Source: an uncultured Lachnospira sp. (lineage in GTDB: Bacteria; Bacillota; Clostridia; Lachnospirales; Lachnospiraceae). Taken from it: DNA of 64,000 bases. The translations under genes and the position numbers were made by a program. The notes below the pieces were generated by a model. It had not been told where the DNA came from and made no database searches. It saw nothing but the letters and a program-made list of their open reading frames with translations. Shown in pieces: positions 53,402 through 61,353 of the stretch. Where the stretch lies: positions 186,001 to 250,000 of the forward strand of contig CAKRLE010000002.1 in the NCBI GenBank assembly GCA_934359185.1. The letters are read 5' to 3'. How positions within the stretch are numbered: the stretch's first letter is position 1; every line of letters begins with the position of its first letter.

Positions 53402-54598
53402 ATGGGGAATTACATGGCAGATTATAAGAGGAAAAGTTCAAGAAAGAGTTTGTTTATAATAATTGTGTTAATGTACATAGTGGTTGAAGTATTAATAATG
53501 ACGTATCTTCCTATGATTCCAATAAAAAAATGTCCAGATGAAATAAAGCAATATTATCCGTTGGTAGAAACTGATTCTGCCTATTCCGTTAGTCTTAATA
53601 TCTTTGGAGATGTTGTATTTAATAATGCATACAAGGCTGACAAGAAATTTAAAAGTGAATATGGAGATGTTATCGACTATCTTGTTACACAGAAGGATTT
53701 TCAGCTATTTAGTTATAAAGGTAAAGTGCTGAATTTGTATTCCATTCATTGTTATCAGGTAAATGTTGGCGGACAGTACAAAACAGAAGATGATATTAAT
53801 CTGCATAACAGGTGCAGTTCGGTTGGTAGCTATGCACAAATATGTCTAAATGCCACATGGTGTGGAGTAGAAATGCAGTATTTTGATTCTTTGTTCAGGA
53901 TATATTCATTTGGCGCAATTGTGCTAGGAATTAATGTTGTGGCAGTGATTGCATTTGTGGTGGGGTATAAAAGGATAGTTCTAAGGAACAGCAATAATGA
54001 GAACCACATGGCAGATTGTAAGAGGAAAAGTTCAAGAAAGAGTTTATTTATTATAATTGTGTTAATGTACATAGTGGTTGAAGTGTTAATACTGACATAT
54101 CTGCCTATGATTCCAATAAGAAAATGTCCAGATGAAATAAAGCAACATTATCCGTTGGTAGATACTGATTCTGCCTATTCTGTCCGTCTTAATATTTTTG
54201 GAGATGTTGTATTTAATAATGCATACAAGGCTGACAAGAAATTTAAAAGTGAATATGGAGATGTTATCGACTATCTTGTTACACAGAAGGATTTTCAACC
54301 ATTTAGTTATAAAGGTGAAGTACTGGATTCGTATTTTATTTATTGCTGGCAGGTAAATGTTGGTGGACAGTACAAAACAGAAGATGATATTAATCTGTAT
54401 AACAGGTGCAGTCTGGTTGGTCGTTATGCGCAAGTATGTCTAAATGCTACATGGTATGGAGCAGAAATGCAGTATTTTGATTCTTTGTTCAGGATATATT
54501 CATTTGGAGCAATTGTGCTGGGAATTAATGTTGTGGCAGTGATTACATTTGTGGTGGGATATAAAAAATATTTTCTGATTCACGTTAAAAAAGCCTGA
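53402..54598 (+). CDS. Tandemly duplicated, fused two-helix membrane protein
   Basis: The 398-residue protein consists of two nearly identical halves (about 200 residues each, 594-base period). Each half has a helix, an extracellular domain of about 120 residues and a second helix, so it should cross the membrane four times. Each half begins MAD(Y/C)KRKSSRKSLF and ends IYSFGAIVLGINVVAVI. The spacer between them reads like a former start region with one base lost, which removed the stop and joined the frames. Its last eight codons (FLIHVKKA) run through the agr operator. The single-unit paralog lies at 48211. Start at 53402 or 53414. Confidence 0.7.
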   Translation: MGNYMADYKRKSSRKSLFIIIVLMYIVVEVLIMTYLPMIPIKKCPDEIKQYYPLVETDSAYSVSLNIFGDVVFNNAYKADKKFKSEYGDVIDYLVTQKDFQLFSYKGKVLNLYSIHCYQVNVGGQYKTEDDINLHNRCSSVGSYAQICLNATWCGVEMQYFDSLFRIYSFGAIVLGINVVAVIAFVVGYKRIVLRNSNNENHMADCKRKSSRKSLFIIIVLMYIVVEVLILTYLPMIPIRKCPDEIKQHYPLVDTDSAYSVRLNIFGDVVFNNAYKADKKFKSEYGDVIDYLVTQKDFQPFSYKGEVLDSYFIYCWQVNVGGQYKTEDDINLYNRCSLVGRYAQVCLNATWYGAEMQYFDSLFRIYSFGAIVLGINVVAVITFVVGYKKYFLIHVKKA

Positions 54599-54642
54599 TT
54601 CACGTTAAGTGTATTGAAAATAAATATGCAAGCAGTTATGCT
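54578..54642 (+). promoter_or_regulatory. LytTR-type operator and promoter of agr cassette B
   Basis: ATTCACGTTA repeats at 54578-54587 and 54598-54607, with TTGAAA (54614-54619) and TATGCT (54637-54642) at 17-base spacing. The first repeat is within the 3' coding end of the fused membrane protein gene. Confidence 0.75.
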
Positions 54643-54678
54643 GAAACTATAAGAGCAAAGGTTGAGGGGAGACAAATC

Positions 54679-55299
54679 ATGGCTCATATAGCGGAAAGTA
54701 TAGCTGCTTTTTTATATAGACATGAAATTCTGGAACGTGATATGCAGGAAATATGTGCATATGGATTAGAATTGCTAATATCCACTTTGATAGAAGTAAT
54801 AAATGTTATTTTTGTTAGTGTATTAGCTCATAAAATGATATTTGGAATTATATATATTATTTGCATAATGACAGTAAGAACATATACAGGCGGTTATCAT
54901 GCAGATACTAAATCAAGGTGCAATATTATATTTATAAGTATATATATACTGAGCCTGATATCTATGCAATGGATACAGAAAATAAATAATTATAATTTGA
55001 TATTATGGTGTGGACTTATTGCATCATACATATATGTTATATATAACGCACCAATAGAAAATCATAATAAACCTTTAAATCAATGTCAGATAAATAAAAA
55101 TAGAAAATCAAGTATATTAATATATGGGATATTTATGATGTTAGGAATAATATACGATATATCTGGAATGGCAATTGGGATAGTGAAAAATTTGAATTGC
55201 TATTCAGTATATATAAAAATAATACTTATATTTATAGTGATTGCGATGATTGTAGGAAAGTATAAAGAAAGATGCTTTCATCGTATGGCTATAATGTAA
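54679..55299 (+). CDS. agrB: AgrB-like peptide-processing membrane protease, copy B
   Basis: This 206-residue AgrB matches copy A at every residue except His for Tyr near the C-terminus (CFHRMAIM). The catalytic GGYHADTKSRC is intact and the helix pattern is the same, so both copies should process the same precursors. It starts behind GAGGGGAG and its AgrD follows 18 bases later. Which copy is required, or whether both contribute by dose, cannot be read from the sequence. Confidence 0.93.
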   Translation: MAHIAESIAAFLYRHEILERDMQEICAYGLELLISTLIEVINVIFVSVLAHKMIFGIIYIICIMTVRTYTGGYHADTKSRCNIIFISIYILSLISMQWIQKINNYNLILWCGLIASYIYVIYNAPIENHNKPLNQCQINKNRKSSILIYGIFMMLGIIYDISGMAIGIVKNLNCYSVYIKIILIFIVIAMIVGKYKERCFHRMAIM

Positions 55300-55317
55300 A
55301 GAAAGGAGACGCTAAAG

Positions 55318-55470
55318 ATGAAGAAAAAAATTTTAAAAACTGTTGCTGATGTAGCTGTAAAAACAGCATACAAAGCAGGAAGAAGTGCATCATGGTATGG
55401 ATTTTATCAGGCTAAAGAGCCAGAAGTTTTGAGAAACAAAATGAAACAAAGCAATAATACACGTAACTAA
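55318..55470 (+). CDS. agrD: AgrD-like cyclic (thio)lactone autoinducer precursor, copy B
   Basis: The 50-residue precursor is MKKKILKTVADVAVKTAYK, then GRSASWYGFYQ and AKEPEVLRN, with a C-terminal tail unlike that of copy A after residue 36. The leader differs at residue 3 only and the signal core is identical, so both cassettes should yield the same signal. AAAGGAGAC precedes the ATG. The following 174 bases to the next gene hold no feature I can name. Confidence 0.88.
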   Translation: MKKKILKTVADVAVKTAYKAGRSASWYGFYQAKEPEVLRNKMKQSNNTRN

Positions 55471-55644
55471 ACAAATTTGTCGTGGTTTTGTCGTTATAGA
55501 CTAAAGTATTTTTTGAATTAAGAAATTATATATATCTAATGACATCAACGCGAAATGTAACATGGCAGGTTTAATTGATAAGACAGGGATTAATCTGCTG
55601 AGATTAAGATTAAAGTGCATAAAGCATGGAAAGAAGAGGAATTT

Positions 55645-56088
55645 ATGTTAAGAACCAAGAATATTTTTAATACATTTTTTATGATGGCTGTTGCAGCCAT
55701 ATGTATAAGTATGATGGGTGGAATTGTTAAAGCAGGGAATGTAAATGATACAAAGTATAATTATTATTTTAATGTGAATGATGGACATAAAACAGATTTT
55801 AGAAAGAAGGAAGATGCTACAAGTAGCTATATGTATTGTAAGTCCGCATCTTCATCTTATACAGCTAAAGTACATGGTGGACATCCAGAAGCAGATGCGT
55901 ATGATTGTTCAATGGGATACAGATATTACTTTGAGACTGGATATAAGAGATTTCTCTATAATAATGTGAATGAATCTGGATTTGAAGAAGCTGCTATATT
56001 TGGTAGTGGAAGTGGGAATGCGAGTGGATCGTGGAGTCCAGATAGTGTATATCAGTCAGGTGTAAGACCAGGTACAGATCATCTGTAA
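55645..56088 (+). CDS. Small secreted two-cysteine protein of cassette B
   Basis: The 147-residue protein starts at the ATG at 55645 behind AGAAGAGGA. Its signal peptide ends near VKA (residue 30). The mature part is rich in Tyr, Ser, Gly and Asn with one Cys pair (65 and 88) and ends with NASGSWSPDSVY, reminiscent of DUF2712-type small exported proteins. That likeness is from memory and weak. It takes the same position after agrD as the protein at 50029, with which I see no clear alignment, so the two cassettes may carry different secreted products. Confidence 0.72.
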   Translation: MLRTKNIFNTFFMMAVAAICISMMGGIVKAGNVNDTKYNYYFNVNDGHKTDFRKKEDATSSYMYCKSASSSYTAKVHGGHPEADAYDCSMGYRYYFETGYKRFLYNNVNESGFEEAAIFGSGSGNASGSWSPDSVYQSGVRPGTDHL

Positions 56089-56111
56089 GATGCAGTGAGG
56101 GGGTTAAGTTG

Positions 56112-56873
56112 ATGAAGAGAGTACTGACTAATATGACAATCATTGTACTTGGTGTTGTTCTGTTGATAATAATAAGCTATGAAAATAAAGACAAGCTGAA
56201 TTATATAAAGAGTGTAAATCAGCTTGACAGTATTCAGCATGAAACAGCAGGTGGTGAAACCATGCTGGAACAACCAGCGGCAGGAATAGCAGTTCCAACG
56301 ATAGCTCCCTCTAACACAGAAGCGTCATATGAGTATGTTAATAATATGCCATGTTATACAGAAAAAGTAGAATTGCCATGCGAGGATACTAATTTAGAAA
56401 ATGGAACTGTGATAAAGATGTACGTTAAACTAGAAGATTATTATGTGTCGCAACAGATTCCAGAAGAAATTGATGATGTAGAGAATGTATATATGGATGA
56501 TGGAGTGCAACTGGTTTCCGAAAGAGAAGTTGATAGTGAACATCGTGTGGTAGTGGCAATGGTAAAATTGAGAAATCCCAATGAATATGATGTTGATGTG
56601 TGTCTTGGCAATATAAATTTAAAATATAACCTGACTCCATATCCATTCGAATTAGCATATCATAATGAAAAAAGGTATGCGACATCTGTGAAATCAAGCA
56701 ATATAGTTAAGCTAAAGGCTAATGAAGAAAAAGAATATGAGCTGTTATATACACCTAATATAAAATACTTTAGAGATTATGATATGTATTTAGTTGCTAA
56801 TTTAAAAGGGACATATGGCAATGATGGCTCCTGGGCAGTATACAAGCTGGATTTAAGCGAGTGGATAAAGTGA
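56112..56873 (+). CDS. Membrane-anchored hypothetical protein of cassette B
   Basis: The 253-residue protein has a helix at residues 7-23 and a large extracellular part. The region from YVSQQIPEEIDDVENVYMDDGVQ to VAMVKLRNPNEYDVDVCLGNINLKY and the closing EEKEYELLYTP looks like a DUF4352/DUF5028-style beta sandwich. A similar protein is encoded at 59898. GAGGGGG lies upstream. It precedes the ABC permeases and is probably co-transcribed with them. Function unknown. Confidence 0.65.
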   Translation: MKRVLTNMTIIVLGVVLLIIISYENKDKLNYIKSVNQLDSIQHETAGGETMLEQPAAGIAVPTIAPSNTEASYEYVNNMPCYTEKVELPCEDTNLENGTVIKMYVKLEDYYVSQQIPEEIDDVENVYMDDGVQLVSEREVDSEHRVVVAMVKLRNPNEYDVDVCLGNINLKYNLTPYPFELAYHNEKRYATSVKSSNIVKLKANEEKEYELLYTPNIKYFRDYDMYLVANLKGTYGNDGSWAVYKLDLSEWIK

Positions 56874-56885
56874 GGGATGTAACTG

Positions 56886-57725
56886 GTGAAAGGATTATGG
56901 AGAATTGAACTCAGAAGATTAATGCGGAATAAAGGCTTCTGGGGGATATTGGTATTATGCATAGTGATAAATGCATTACAATATAGGGACATTACATTAT
57001 TATCAGTAAAATATATGGATGCTGTTATGGCTAAATTAAACAGTATCAAGATAGGAACGCTCTATCCGCATAGTGTGTACAATAATTGGATTGGTGGAGA
57101 TCTTGAATCGTACTGGCATTATGTATATTTTCTGCTTATTCCTGTTATAGCAGTCATACCATATTCATATACATATAATTATGACAGAAAATCAAAGCTT
57201 ACAATTAATTATTACATAAGAGCAGAAAGAAAAGATTATGTTATAGTGAAATATATCATTACATTTCTGGCAGGTGCAGTTGTGGTCACGATTCCGCTTG
57301 TGTGTAATTTTGTTCTTACGATGATGAAACTGCCACTTATAACTCCGCAGGCATCGACTGGAACATATCCGCTTAATGGCTCTGATATGTTTGCTGATAT
57401 ATTCTATACCAGACCAATGCTTTATATTCTGATATATTTTGCTGTAATATTTGTATATTCTGGACTGATGGCTGTACTGCCTATGGGAATAAGCTATTTT
57501 ACAGACAATGCATTTGTACAGTTATCGACACCATTTATAGGAAACATATTAGTTTACTGTATATGTAATGTCAGAAGCATGTACAGATATGTGCCATTAA
57601 GATTTATTGACCCAGCCCAGGATGGCGGTTTTACAGATGCCGCATCAGCATTTGCAATTATATTGTTGTTGTTAATATTTAATATAGTTATGGCTGTACG
57701 GGGAATGACAGATGAGACATTGTAG
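56886..57725 (+). CDS. ABC-2-type transporter permease B1
   Basis: The 279-residue protein begins at GTG and starts with the cytoplasmic WRIELRRLMRNKGFW typical of ABC-2 permeases. Six helices and a YNYDRKSKLTINYYIRAERKDY loop follow, the latter resembling TDRERGTINYYNSR of permease A1. Its end overlaps the next gene by 14 bases. It is part of a three-permease set with one ATPase. Confidence 0.74.
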   Translation: MKGLWRIELRRLMRNKGFWGILVLCIVINALQYRDITLLSVKYMDAVMAKLNSIKIGTLYPHSVYNNWIGGDLESYWHYVYFLLIPVIAVIPYSYTYNYDRKSKLTINYYIRAERKDYVIVKYIITFLAGAVVVTIPLVCNFVLTMMKLPLITPQASTGTYPLNGSDMFADIFYTRPMLYILIYFAVIFVYSGLMAVLPMGISYFTDNAFVQLSTPFIGNILVYCICNVRSMYRYVPLRFIDPAQDGGFTDAASAFAIILLLLIFNIVMAVRGMTDETL

Positions 57726-58440
57726 AAGAATAGTATACTATCTGGTATACAGTTTGGCAGTTATTGGTGGAATGAATATTATATGCCGTCACATCAACTC
57801 GTCATATGTATTATTTGACATAAATATATCTTTTGCCGATATGCTGTTGTGGTATCTGTACAAGGGGATATATGTATCCTATGTAATGCCGTTAGTATAT
57901 ATTTTTTTTTACAACAGAAGACTTAAGAGGCTGACAGACGTGCATCTGGCAGTGAGAGGCCAAAGCAGATACAGGATAATTCTTATGCAGGAACTGTATA
58001 TAGTAAAGCTTGGTGTGGTCAATGCTGTATTATGCATGGCTGGAATGTCTGTGACCGCTTTTGCAGGAAATTTTGATTTTTATAATCTCAGTTCTGCGGA
58101 CAGTATGTTTTATCTCATCACCCAGAAAACTTTCAGTGGTAACAGATATTTTGTATATGCCATTATATTTTACTATATGTTTTTGCAGATGGTATTTATT
58201 CTTAACAGTGTTCTTTTAGCATATGTAATCTTCAGAAGGAAGGTTCTTATATGCCTGTGTATGGCAATAACATGGATTATGGAATTTACTGCTAGTGGTT
58301 TGGTGGTCAGCAACAGTAACTGTTACAAGGTTTTATTAAATATATCTGCTGGATATGCATATATGTTAAGAATACCTTTATTATTATTTATTGTTGGCAT
58401 AATGATACTTCTTATATATAGAAACAGAGAGTACAGGTAA
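57712..58440 (+). CDS. Transporter membrane subunit B2
   Basis: The 242-residue membrane protein has about six helices and basic loops (YNRRLKRLTDVHLAVRGQSRY) like ABC-2 subunits. It overlaps B1 by 14 bases and ends five bases before B3. I find no close family, and its subunit role is inferred from operon position. Confidence 0.7.
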   Translation: MRHCRRIVYYLVYSLAVIGGMNIICRHINSSYVLFDINISFADMLLWYLYKGIYVSYVMPLVYIFFYNRRLKRLTDVHLAVRGQSRYRIILMQELYIVKLGVVNAVLCMAGMSVTAFAGNFDFYNLSSADSMFYLITQKTFSGNRYFVYAIIFYYMFLQMVFILNSVLLAYVIFRRKVLICLCMAITWIMEFTASGLVVSNSNCYKVLLNISAGYAYMLRIPLLLFIVGIMILLIYRNREYR

Positions 58441-58445
58441 AATGT

Positions 58446-59279
58446 ATGTGGAATGTAATCAGATATGATTTGTGTGTGGGATTAAAGAAATGCTATATAA
58501 GATACATAGTATTATTCGTAATGGTAATTATAACCTGTATCCATGTTGATGGAATAATATATGACAATATTGAAATGAGGTTCTGTCATGCAGGCTTTCT
58601 TAATTATATCATATATATGTTTCAGGGAATCAGACCTGTCAGTGCAGGAGAATTAAAAGAATATGGAATGCCTGTATTCTGGGTGTTTTACAATATATAT
58701 ATATTATTTGTTCTTGGCGGATATGTGTCAGCCAGCTTAAAGATTGATAGATGCCAGTGCTTTGTCAGATTTGGTTCAAGAAGCAGATTTATAATTGGTA
58801 AATATATATATATGCTTACTGGAACACTACTATATTATATATGTATATATTCTGCTGTGATTTGTCACATGTTTATCAGTCAGAATATCAGATGGTATGA
58901 GCCGGTTATAGGAACACCGGTTAATTTCTTTAATATCCAGATATTTCCATCAATTAGATACATAATATATGCTTTTGTGCTGACTCCGTTATTAAGCAGC
59001 AGCTTCTATGTGTCAGTATGTCTGCTGGCAGAGATATATTCCAGGCTTATGCCAGGGCTGATAGTGATAAGTCTGTATATTATATCTGGTATATATGATA
59101 AAAATAGATACAACATATCAAGTAATACAATGCTTTGCAGAAATGAATATGTCATGCCGAAAGGCATGGCGGTGAGTAATTCATTGTTTATAGTGTGTGT
59201 TGCAATAGCAATAAGCGTAATAGCAGGAATAATAAGCATACGACACTATGAGTTTATCAGAGGGGAGAGAAACAGTTGA
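58446..59279 (+). CDS. Transporter membrane subunit B3
   Basis: The 277-residue membrane protein has six or so helices and a KIDRCQCFVRFGSRSRFIIGKYIY loop comparable to that of B2 (LAVRGQSRYRIILMQELY), so B2 and B3 are probably distant paralogs. It overlaps the ATPase gene by four bases (TTGA). Confidence 0.7.
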   Translation: MWNVIRYDLCVGLKKCYIRYIVLFVMVIITCIHVDGIIYDNIEMRFCHAGFLNYIIYMFQGIRPVSAGELKEYGMPVFWVFYNIYILFVLGGYVSASLKIDRCQCFVRFGSRSRFIIGKYIYMLTGTLLYYICIYSAVICHMFISQNIRWYEPVIGTPVNFFNIQIFPSIRYIIYAFVLTPLLSSSFYVSVCLLAEIYSRLMPGLIVISLYIISGIYDKNRYNISSNTMLCRNEYVMPKGMAVSNSLFIVCVAIAISVIAGIISIRHYEFIRGERNS

Positions 59280-59941
59280 AGATAGAGGTTACAGGATACA
59301 GCAAGACAATCAATAAGAATAAAGTTCTTGATAATATATCTGTCAAATTTACATCAGGTAAAGTGTATGGGATAAGAGGTGAAAATGGCAGTGGCAAAAC
59401 TATGTTGATGAAGGCTATATGCGGACTTATATTTGCGGATAGTGGAAATGTCAGTATAGATGGCTGGATAATAGGCAGGGATATATCATTTCCAGAAAGC
59501 GTGGGGATTTTAATCGAAAATTCGGGATTCATAGGCTCATATAGTGCTTATGATAATCTGAAATCAATATCGCTGATAAAAAATTGTGCTGGAGATAATG
59601 AGATATATGAAGCGTTAGAAGCGGTAGGACTGGATTCACACAGTAAAAAGAAATACAGACAGTTTTCGCTGGGAATGAAGCAGAAGCTTGGAATAGCGGC
59701 AGCAATATTTGAAAAGCCAGACCTGATAATACTTGATGAACCATTTAATGCTCTAGATGAGAAAAGCCGCGGCAGGATAAAGAATATAATTAATGAAAGA
59801 TCAGAAGCAGGGGCATTAGTAATAGTATCGTCACATGATAAAGAACTGCTTGATGACGTATGTGATGAAATTATTAATATACAGGAGGGAAAGCTGATTG
59901 AATCGCACAATAGTAAAACGCAGTGGAATATGGAAACGTAG
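59276..59941 (+). CDS. ABC transporter ATPase of cassette B
   Basis: The 221-residue ATPase begins at TTG with GGGGAGAG upstream and overlaps B3 by four bases. It has Walker A GENGSGKTMLMKAI, signature FSLGMKQKLGIAAA, Walker B LIILDEPFNALDEK and a switch His in VSSHDKEL. It is related to the cassette A ATPase but diverged. It serves the B1-B3 permeases. The anchored protein gene at 59898 begins inside its 3' end. Confidence 0.88.
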   Translation: MKIEVTGYSKTINKNKVLDNISVKFTSGKVYGIRGENGSGKTMLMKAICGLIFADSGNVSIDGWIIGRDISFPESVGILIENSGFIGSYSAYDNLKSISLIKNCAGDNEIYEALEAVGLDSHSKKKYRQFSLGMKQKLGIAAAIFEKPDLIILDEPFNALDEKSRGRIKNIINERSEAGALVIVSSHDKELLDDVCDEIINIQEGKLIESHNSKTQWNMET

Positions 59942-60488
59942 AATAATAGTGCCATTTGGTATGACAATTGCAGCATGTCTTATCGTATATTGTGTTTTAA
60001 CTATACGAGACGTTAACCAGAGATATCCAGACACAGTAGTTACAGAAGTTCCTTATGGAGAAAAGATTGCGTATAAAGATATAGAATTTATGATAAAAGA
60101 TGTGCAGTATATGGACTATGAGGGGCTGAAAGCATTATGCAGTAATGTCACGGATATGTCATATAAAAAATATGAGCCATATTATGAACAGACATTTGCA
60201 TTAATAGAAGCAGAGGTGAAAAACATAGGCAGTCATAATGAAAATGTTGAGCTGTACCAGTTTGTATTAGGCAATGATACATATTCTAATGGAATAGATA
60301 CTGAGCTGTTTGGCAGCTTCAACACAGGTGAGGAACTGCTTTGTCCGAATATCAAGCCGGGGGAATCAGTTAATGTGGTACTTACATACAGCTTCTTGAA
60401 CCAATATTTAAAAAAGGGAAAGATTGAGAATATGGGGCTGATAGTAAGTCTATATCCGCAAAAGATTATTATGGATTGTAGTAAATAA
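59898..60488 (+). CDS. Membrane-anchored hypothetical protein (DUF5028-like)
   Basis: The 196-residue protein starts at TTG, eight bases after a strong AGGAGGG, and overlaps the ATPase gene by 44 bases. A basic N-terminus (RSGIWKRRIIV), one helix (about 18-36) and the segment LTIRDVNQRYPDTVVTEVPYGE lead into an extracellular beta-sandwich region. DUF5028/DUF4352-type proteins in Lachnospiraceae look like this. It resembles the protein at 56112 in plan. Function unknown. Confidence 0.65.
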   Translation: MNRTIVKRSGIWKRRIIVPFGMTIAACLIVYCVLTIRDVNQRYPDTVVTEVPYGEKIAYKDIEFMIKDVQYMDYEGLKALCSNVTDMSYKKYEPYYEQTFALIEAEVKNIGSHNENVELYQFVLGNDTYSNGIDTELFGSFNTGEELLCPNIKPGESVNVVLTYSFLNQYLKKGKIENMGLIVSLYPQKIIMDCSK

Positions 60489-60538
60489 AACAGTATAAAA
60501 ATGGAAATGTGAATGTAATTACTATGTTATAGTTGTAC

Positions 60539-60570
60539 AGGCTGGGGTGAATTGCCCCAGCCTTGTTGCT
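60539..60570 (+). terminator. Terminator at the end of cassette B
   Basis: AGGCTGGGG (60539-60547) pairs with CCCCAGCCTT (60556-60565), giving a GC-rich stem with a weak T tract. It separates cassette B from the regulator genes. Confidence 0.7.
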
Positions 60571-60594
60571 ATGTATACGCAAAAATAGTATATT

Positions 60595-60600
60595 TATAAT
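60595..60600 (+). promoter_or_regulatory. -10 box of the agrAC promoter
   Basis: TATAAT lies 25 bases before the agrA start. The -35 region (TGTATA) is weak. No ATTCACGTTA repeats are present here, so agrAC does not seem to share the cassette operator. Confidence 0.45.
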
Positions 60601-60625
60601 ATAAGCTGGATGTATGGGGGATAAT

Positions 60626-61339
60626 ATGATTTGTTTTGGAATATGTGATGATGAACTTGAACTTTCGGATTCATTGGCAATGGAAATACCTGAATTATAT
60701 CGGGATAATTGTAATGTTGCAGATGATATTAAAGTGTATACATATTTATCAGGTGCAGAATTGCTTAATCGCTATAAGGAGGATAAACCTGATATTGTGT
60801 TTATGGATATTGAGCTTGGTGATGATAGTGGGTTTAAAATAGCGGACAGATTAAGAGATATATCAGATAATACAGGAATTGTATACATAACTAATCATGA
60901 AACATATATGAAAGATGCATTTGTGTGTAGACCACTTGGCTTTATACGTAAAGATAATCTTGAAAATGATTTTATGAGGGCAGCAGGAGAGATAAACAGG
61001 TTTTTAGCGGGAAGAAAGAAAAAAATATTATTTAAGGATGGAGTAAAGGAAGTACCGGTTTCTTTGGACGATATTATTATGGTAGAAGTATATGACCATG
61101 ATGTTGTAATTGTAAGGGAAGGTGGCAATATTCAGGTTAAAGATAAACTAAAGCGTGTTGAAGATGAACTGCTCAATCATGATTTTGTTAAAGTGGCGCG
61201 CGGAAGAATGATAAGACTTAAGTATATATCAAAAATAGATAAGGGTGAATGTTGTCTTTATAATGGCGACAGATATGCCATTAGTGATAGTAGAATCAGT
61301 GAGATAAAGGAAAGTCTGCTTAAATATAAGATGAGGTGA
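60626..61339 (+). CDS. agrA: AgrA-like LytTR response regulator
   Basis: The 237-residue regulator (ATG at 60626 behind GGGGG) has a receiver domain with acidic pocket GICDDELEL and phosphoacceptor Asp in IVFMDIELGDDSG. A LytTR DNA-binding domain follows (about residues 135-237: VSLDDIIMVEVYDHDVVIV, HDFVKVARGRMIRLKYI). The LytTR class binds tandem direct repeats such as ATTCACGTTA at the two agrB promoters. That link is inference. It is coupled to the kinase gene downstream. Confidence 0.9.
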   Translation: MICFGICDDELELSDSLAMEIPELYRDNCNVADDIKVYTYLSGAELLNRYKEDKPDIVFMDIELGDDSGFKIADRLRDISDNTGIVYITNHETYMKDAFVCRPLGFIRKDNLENDFMRAAGEINRFLAGRKKKILFKDGVKEVPVSLDDIIMVEVYDHDVVIVREGGNIQVKDKLKRVEDELLNHDFVKVARGRMIRLKYISKIDKGECCLYNGDRYAISDSRISEIKESLLKYKMR

Positions 61340-61353
61340 ATAAGGAGTGTTAT

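Larger units (their letters stand above)
54576..55425 (+). repeat. agrBD duplication, copy B
   Basis: This is the second copy of the promoter-agrB-agrD segment, offset by 5,445-5,446 bases from copy A. The only indel I see is one G in the agrB ribosome-site region. The nearly perfect identity implies recent duplication or ongoing gene conversion. Confidence 0.9.

Noticed and set aside
54578..54607. Short tandem repeats as a CRISPR-like array
   Set aside because: There are only two repeat units with 10-base spacers, and they sit exactly at a promoter.
49131..55425. agrBD repeats as parts of an insertion sequence or composite transposon
   Set aside because: No transposase, terminal inverted repeats or target-site duplication could be seen at the repeat edges.
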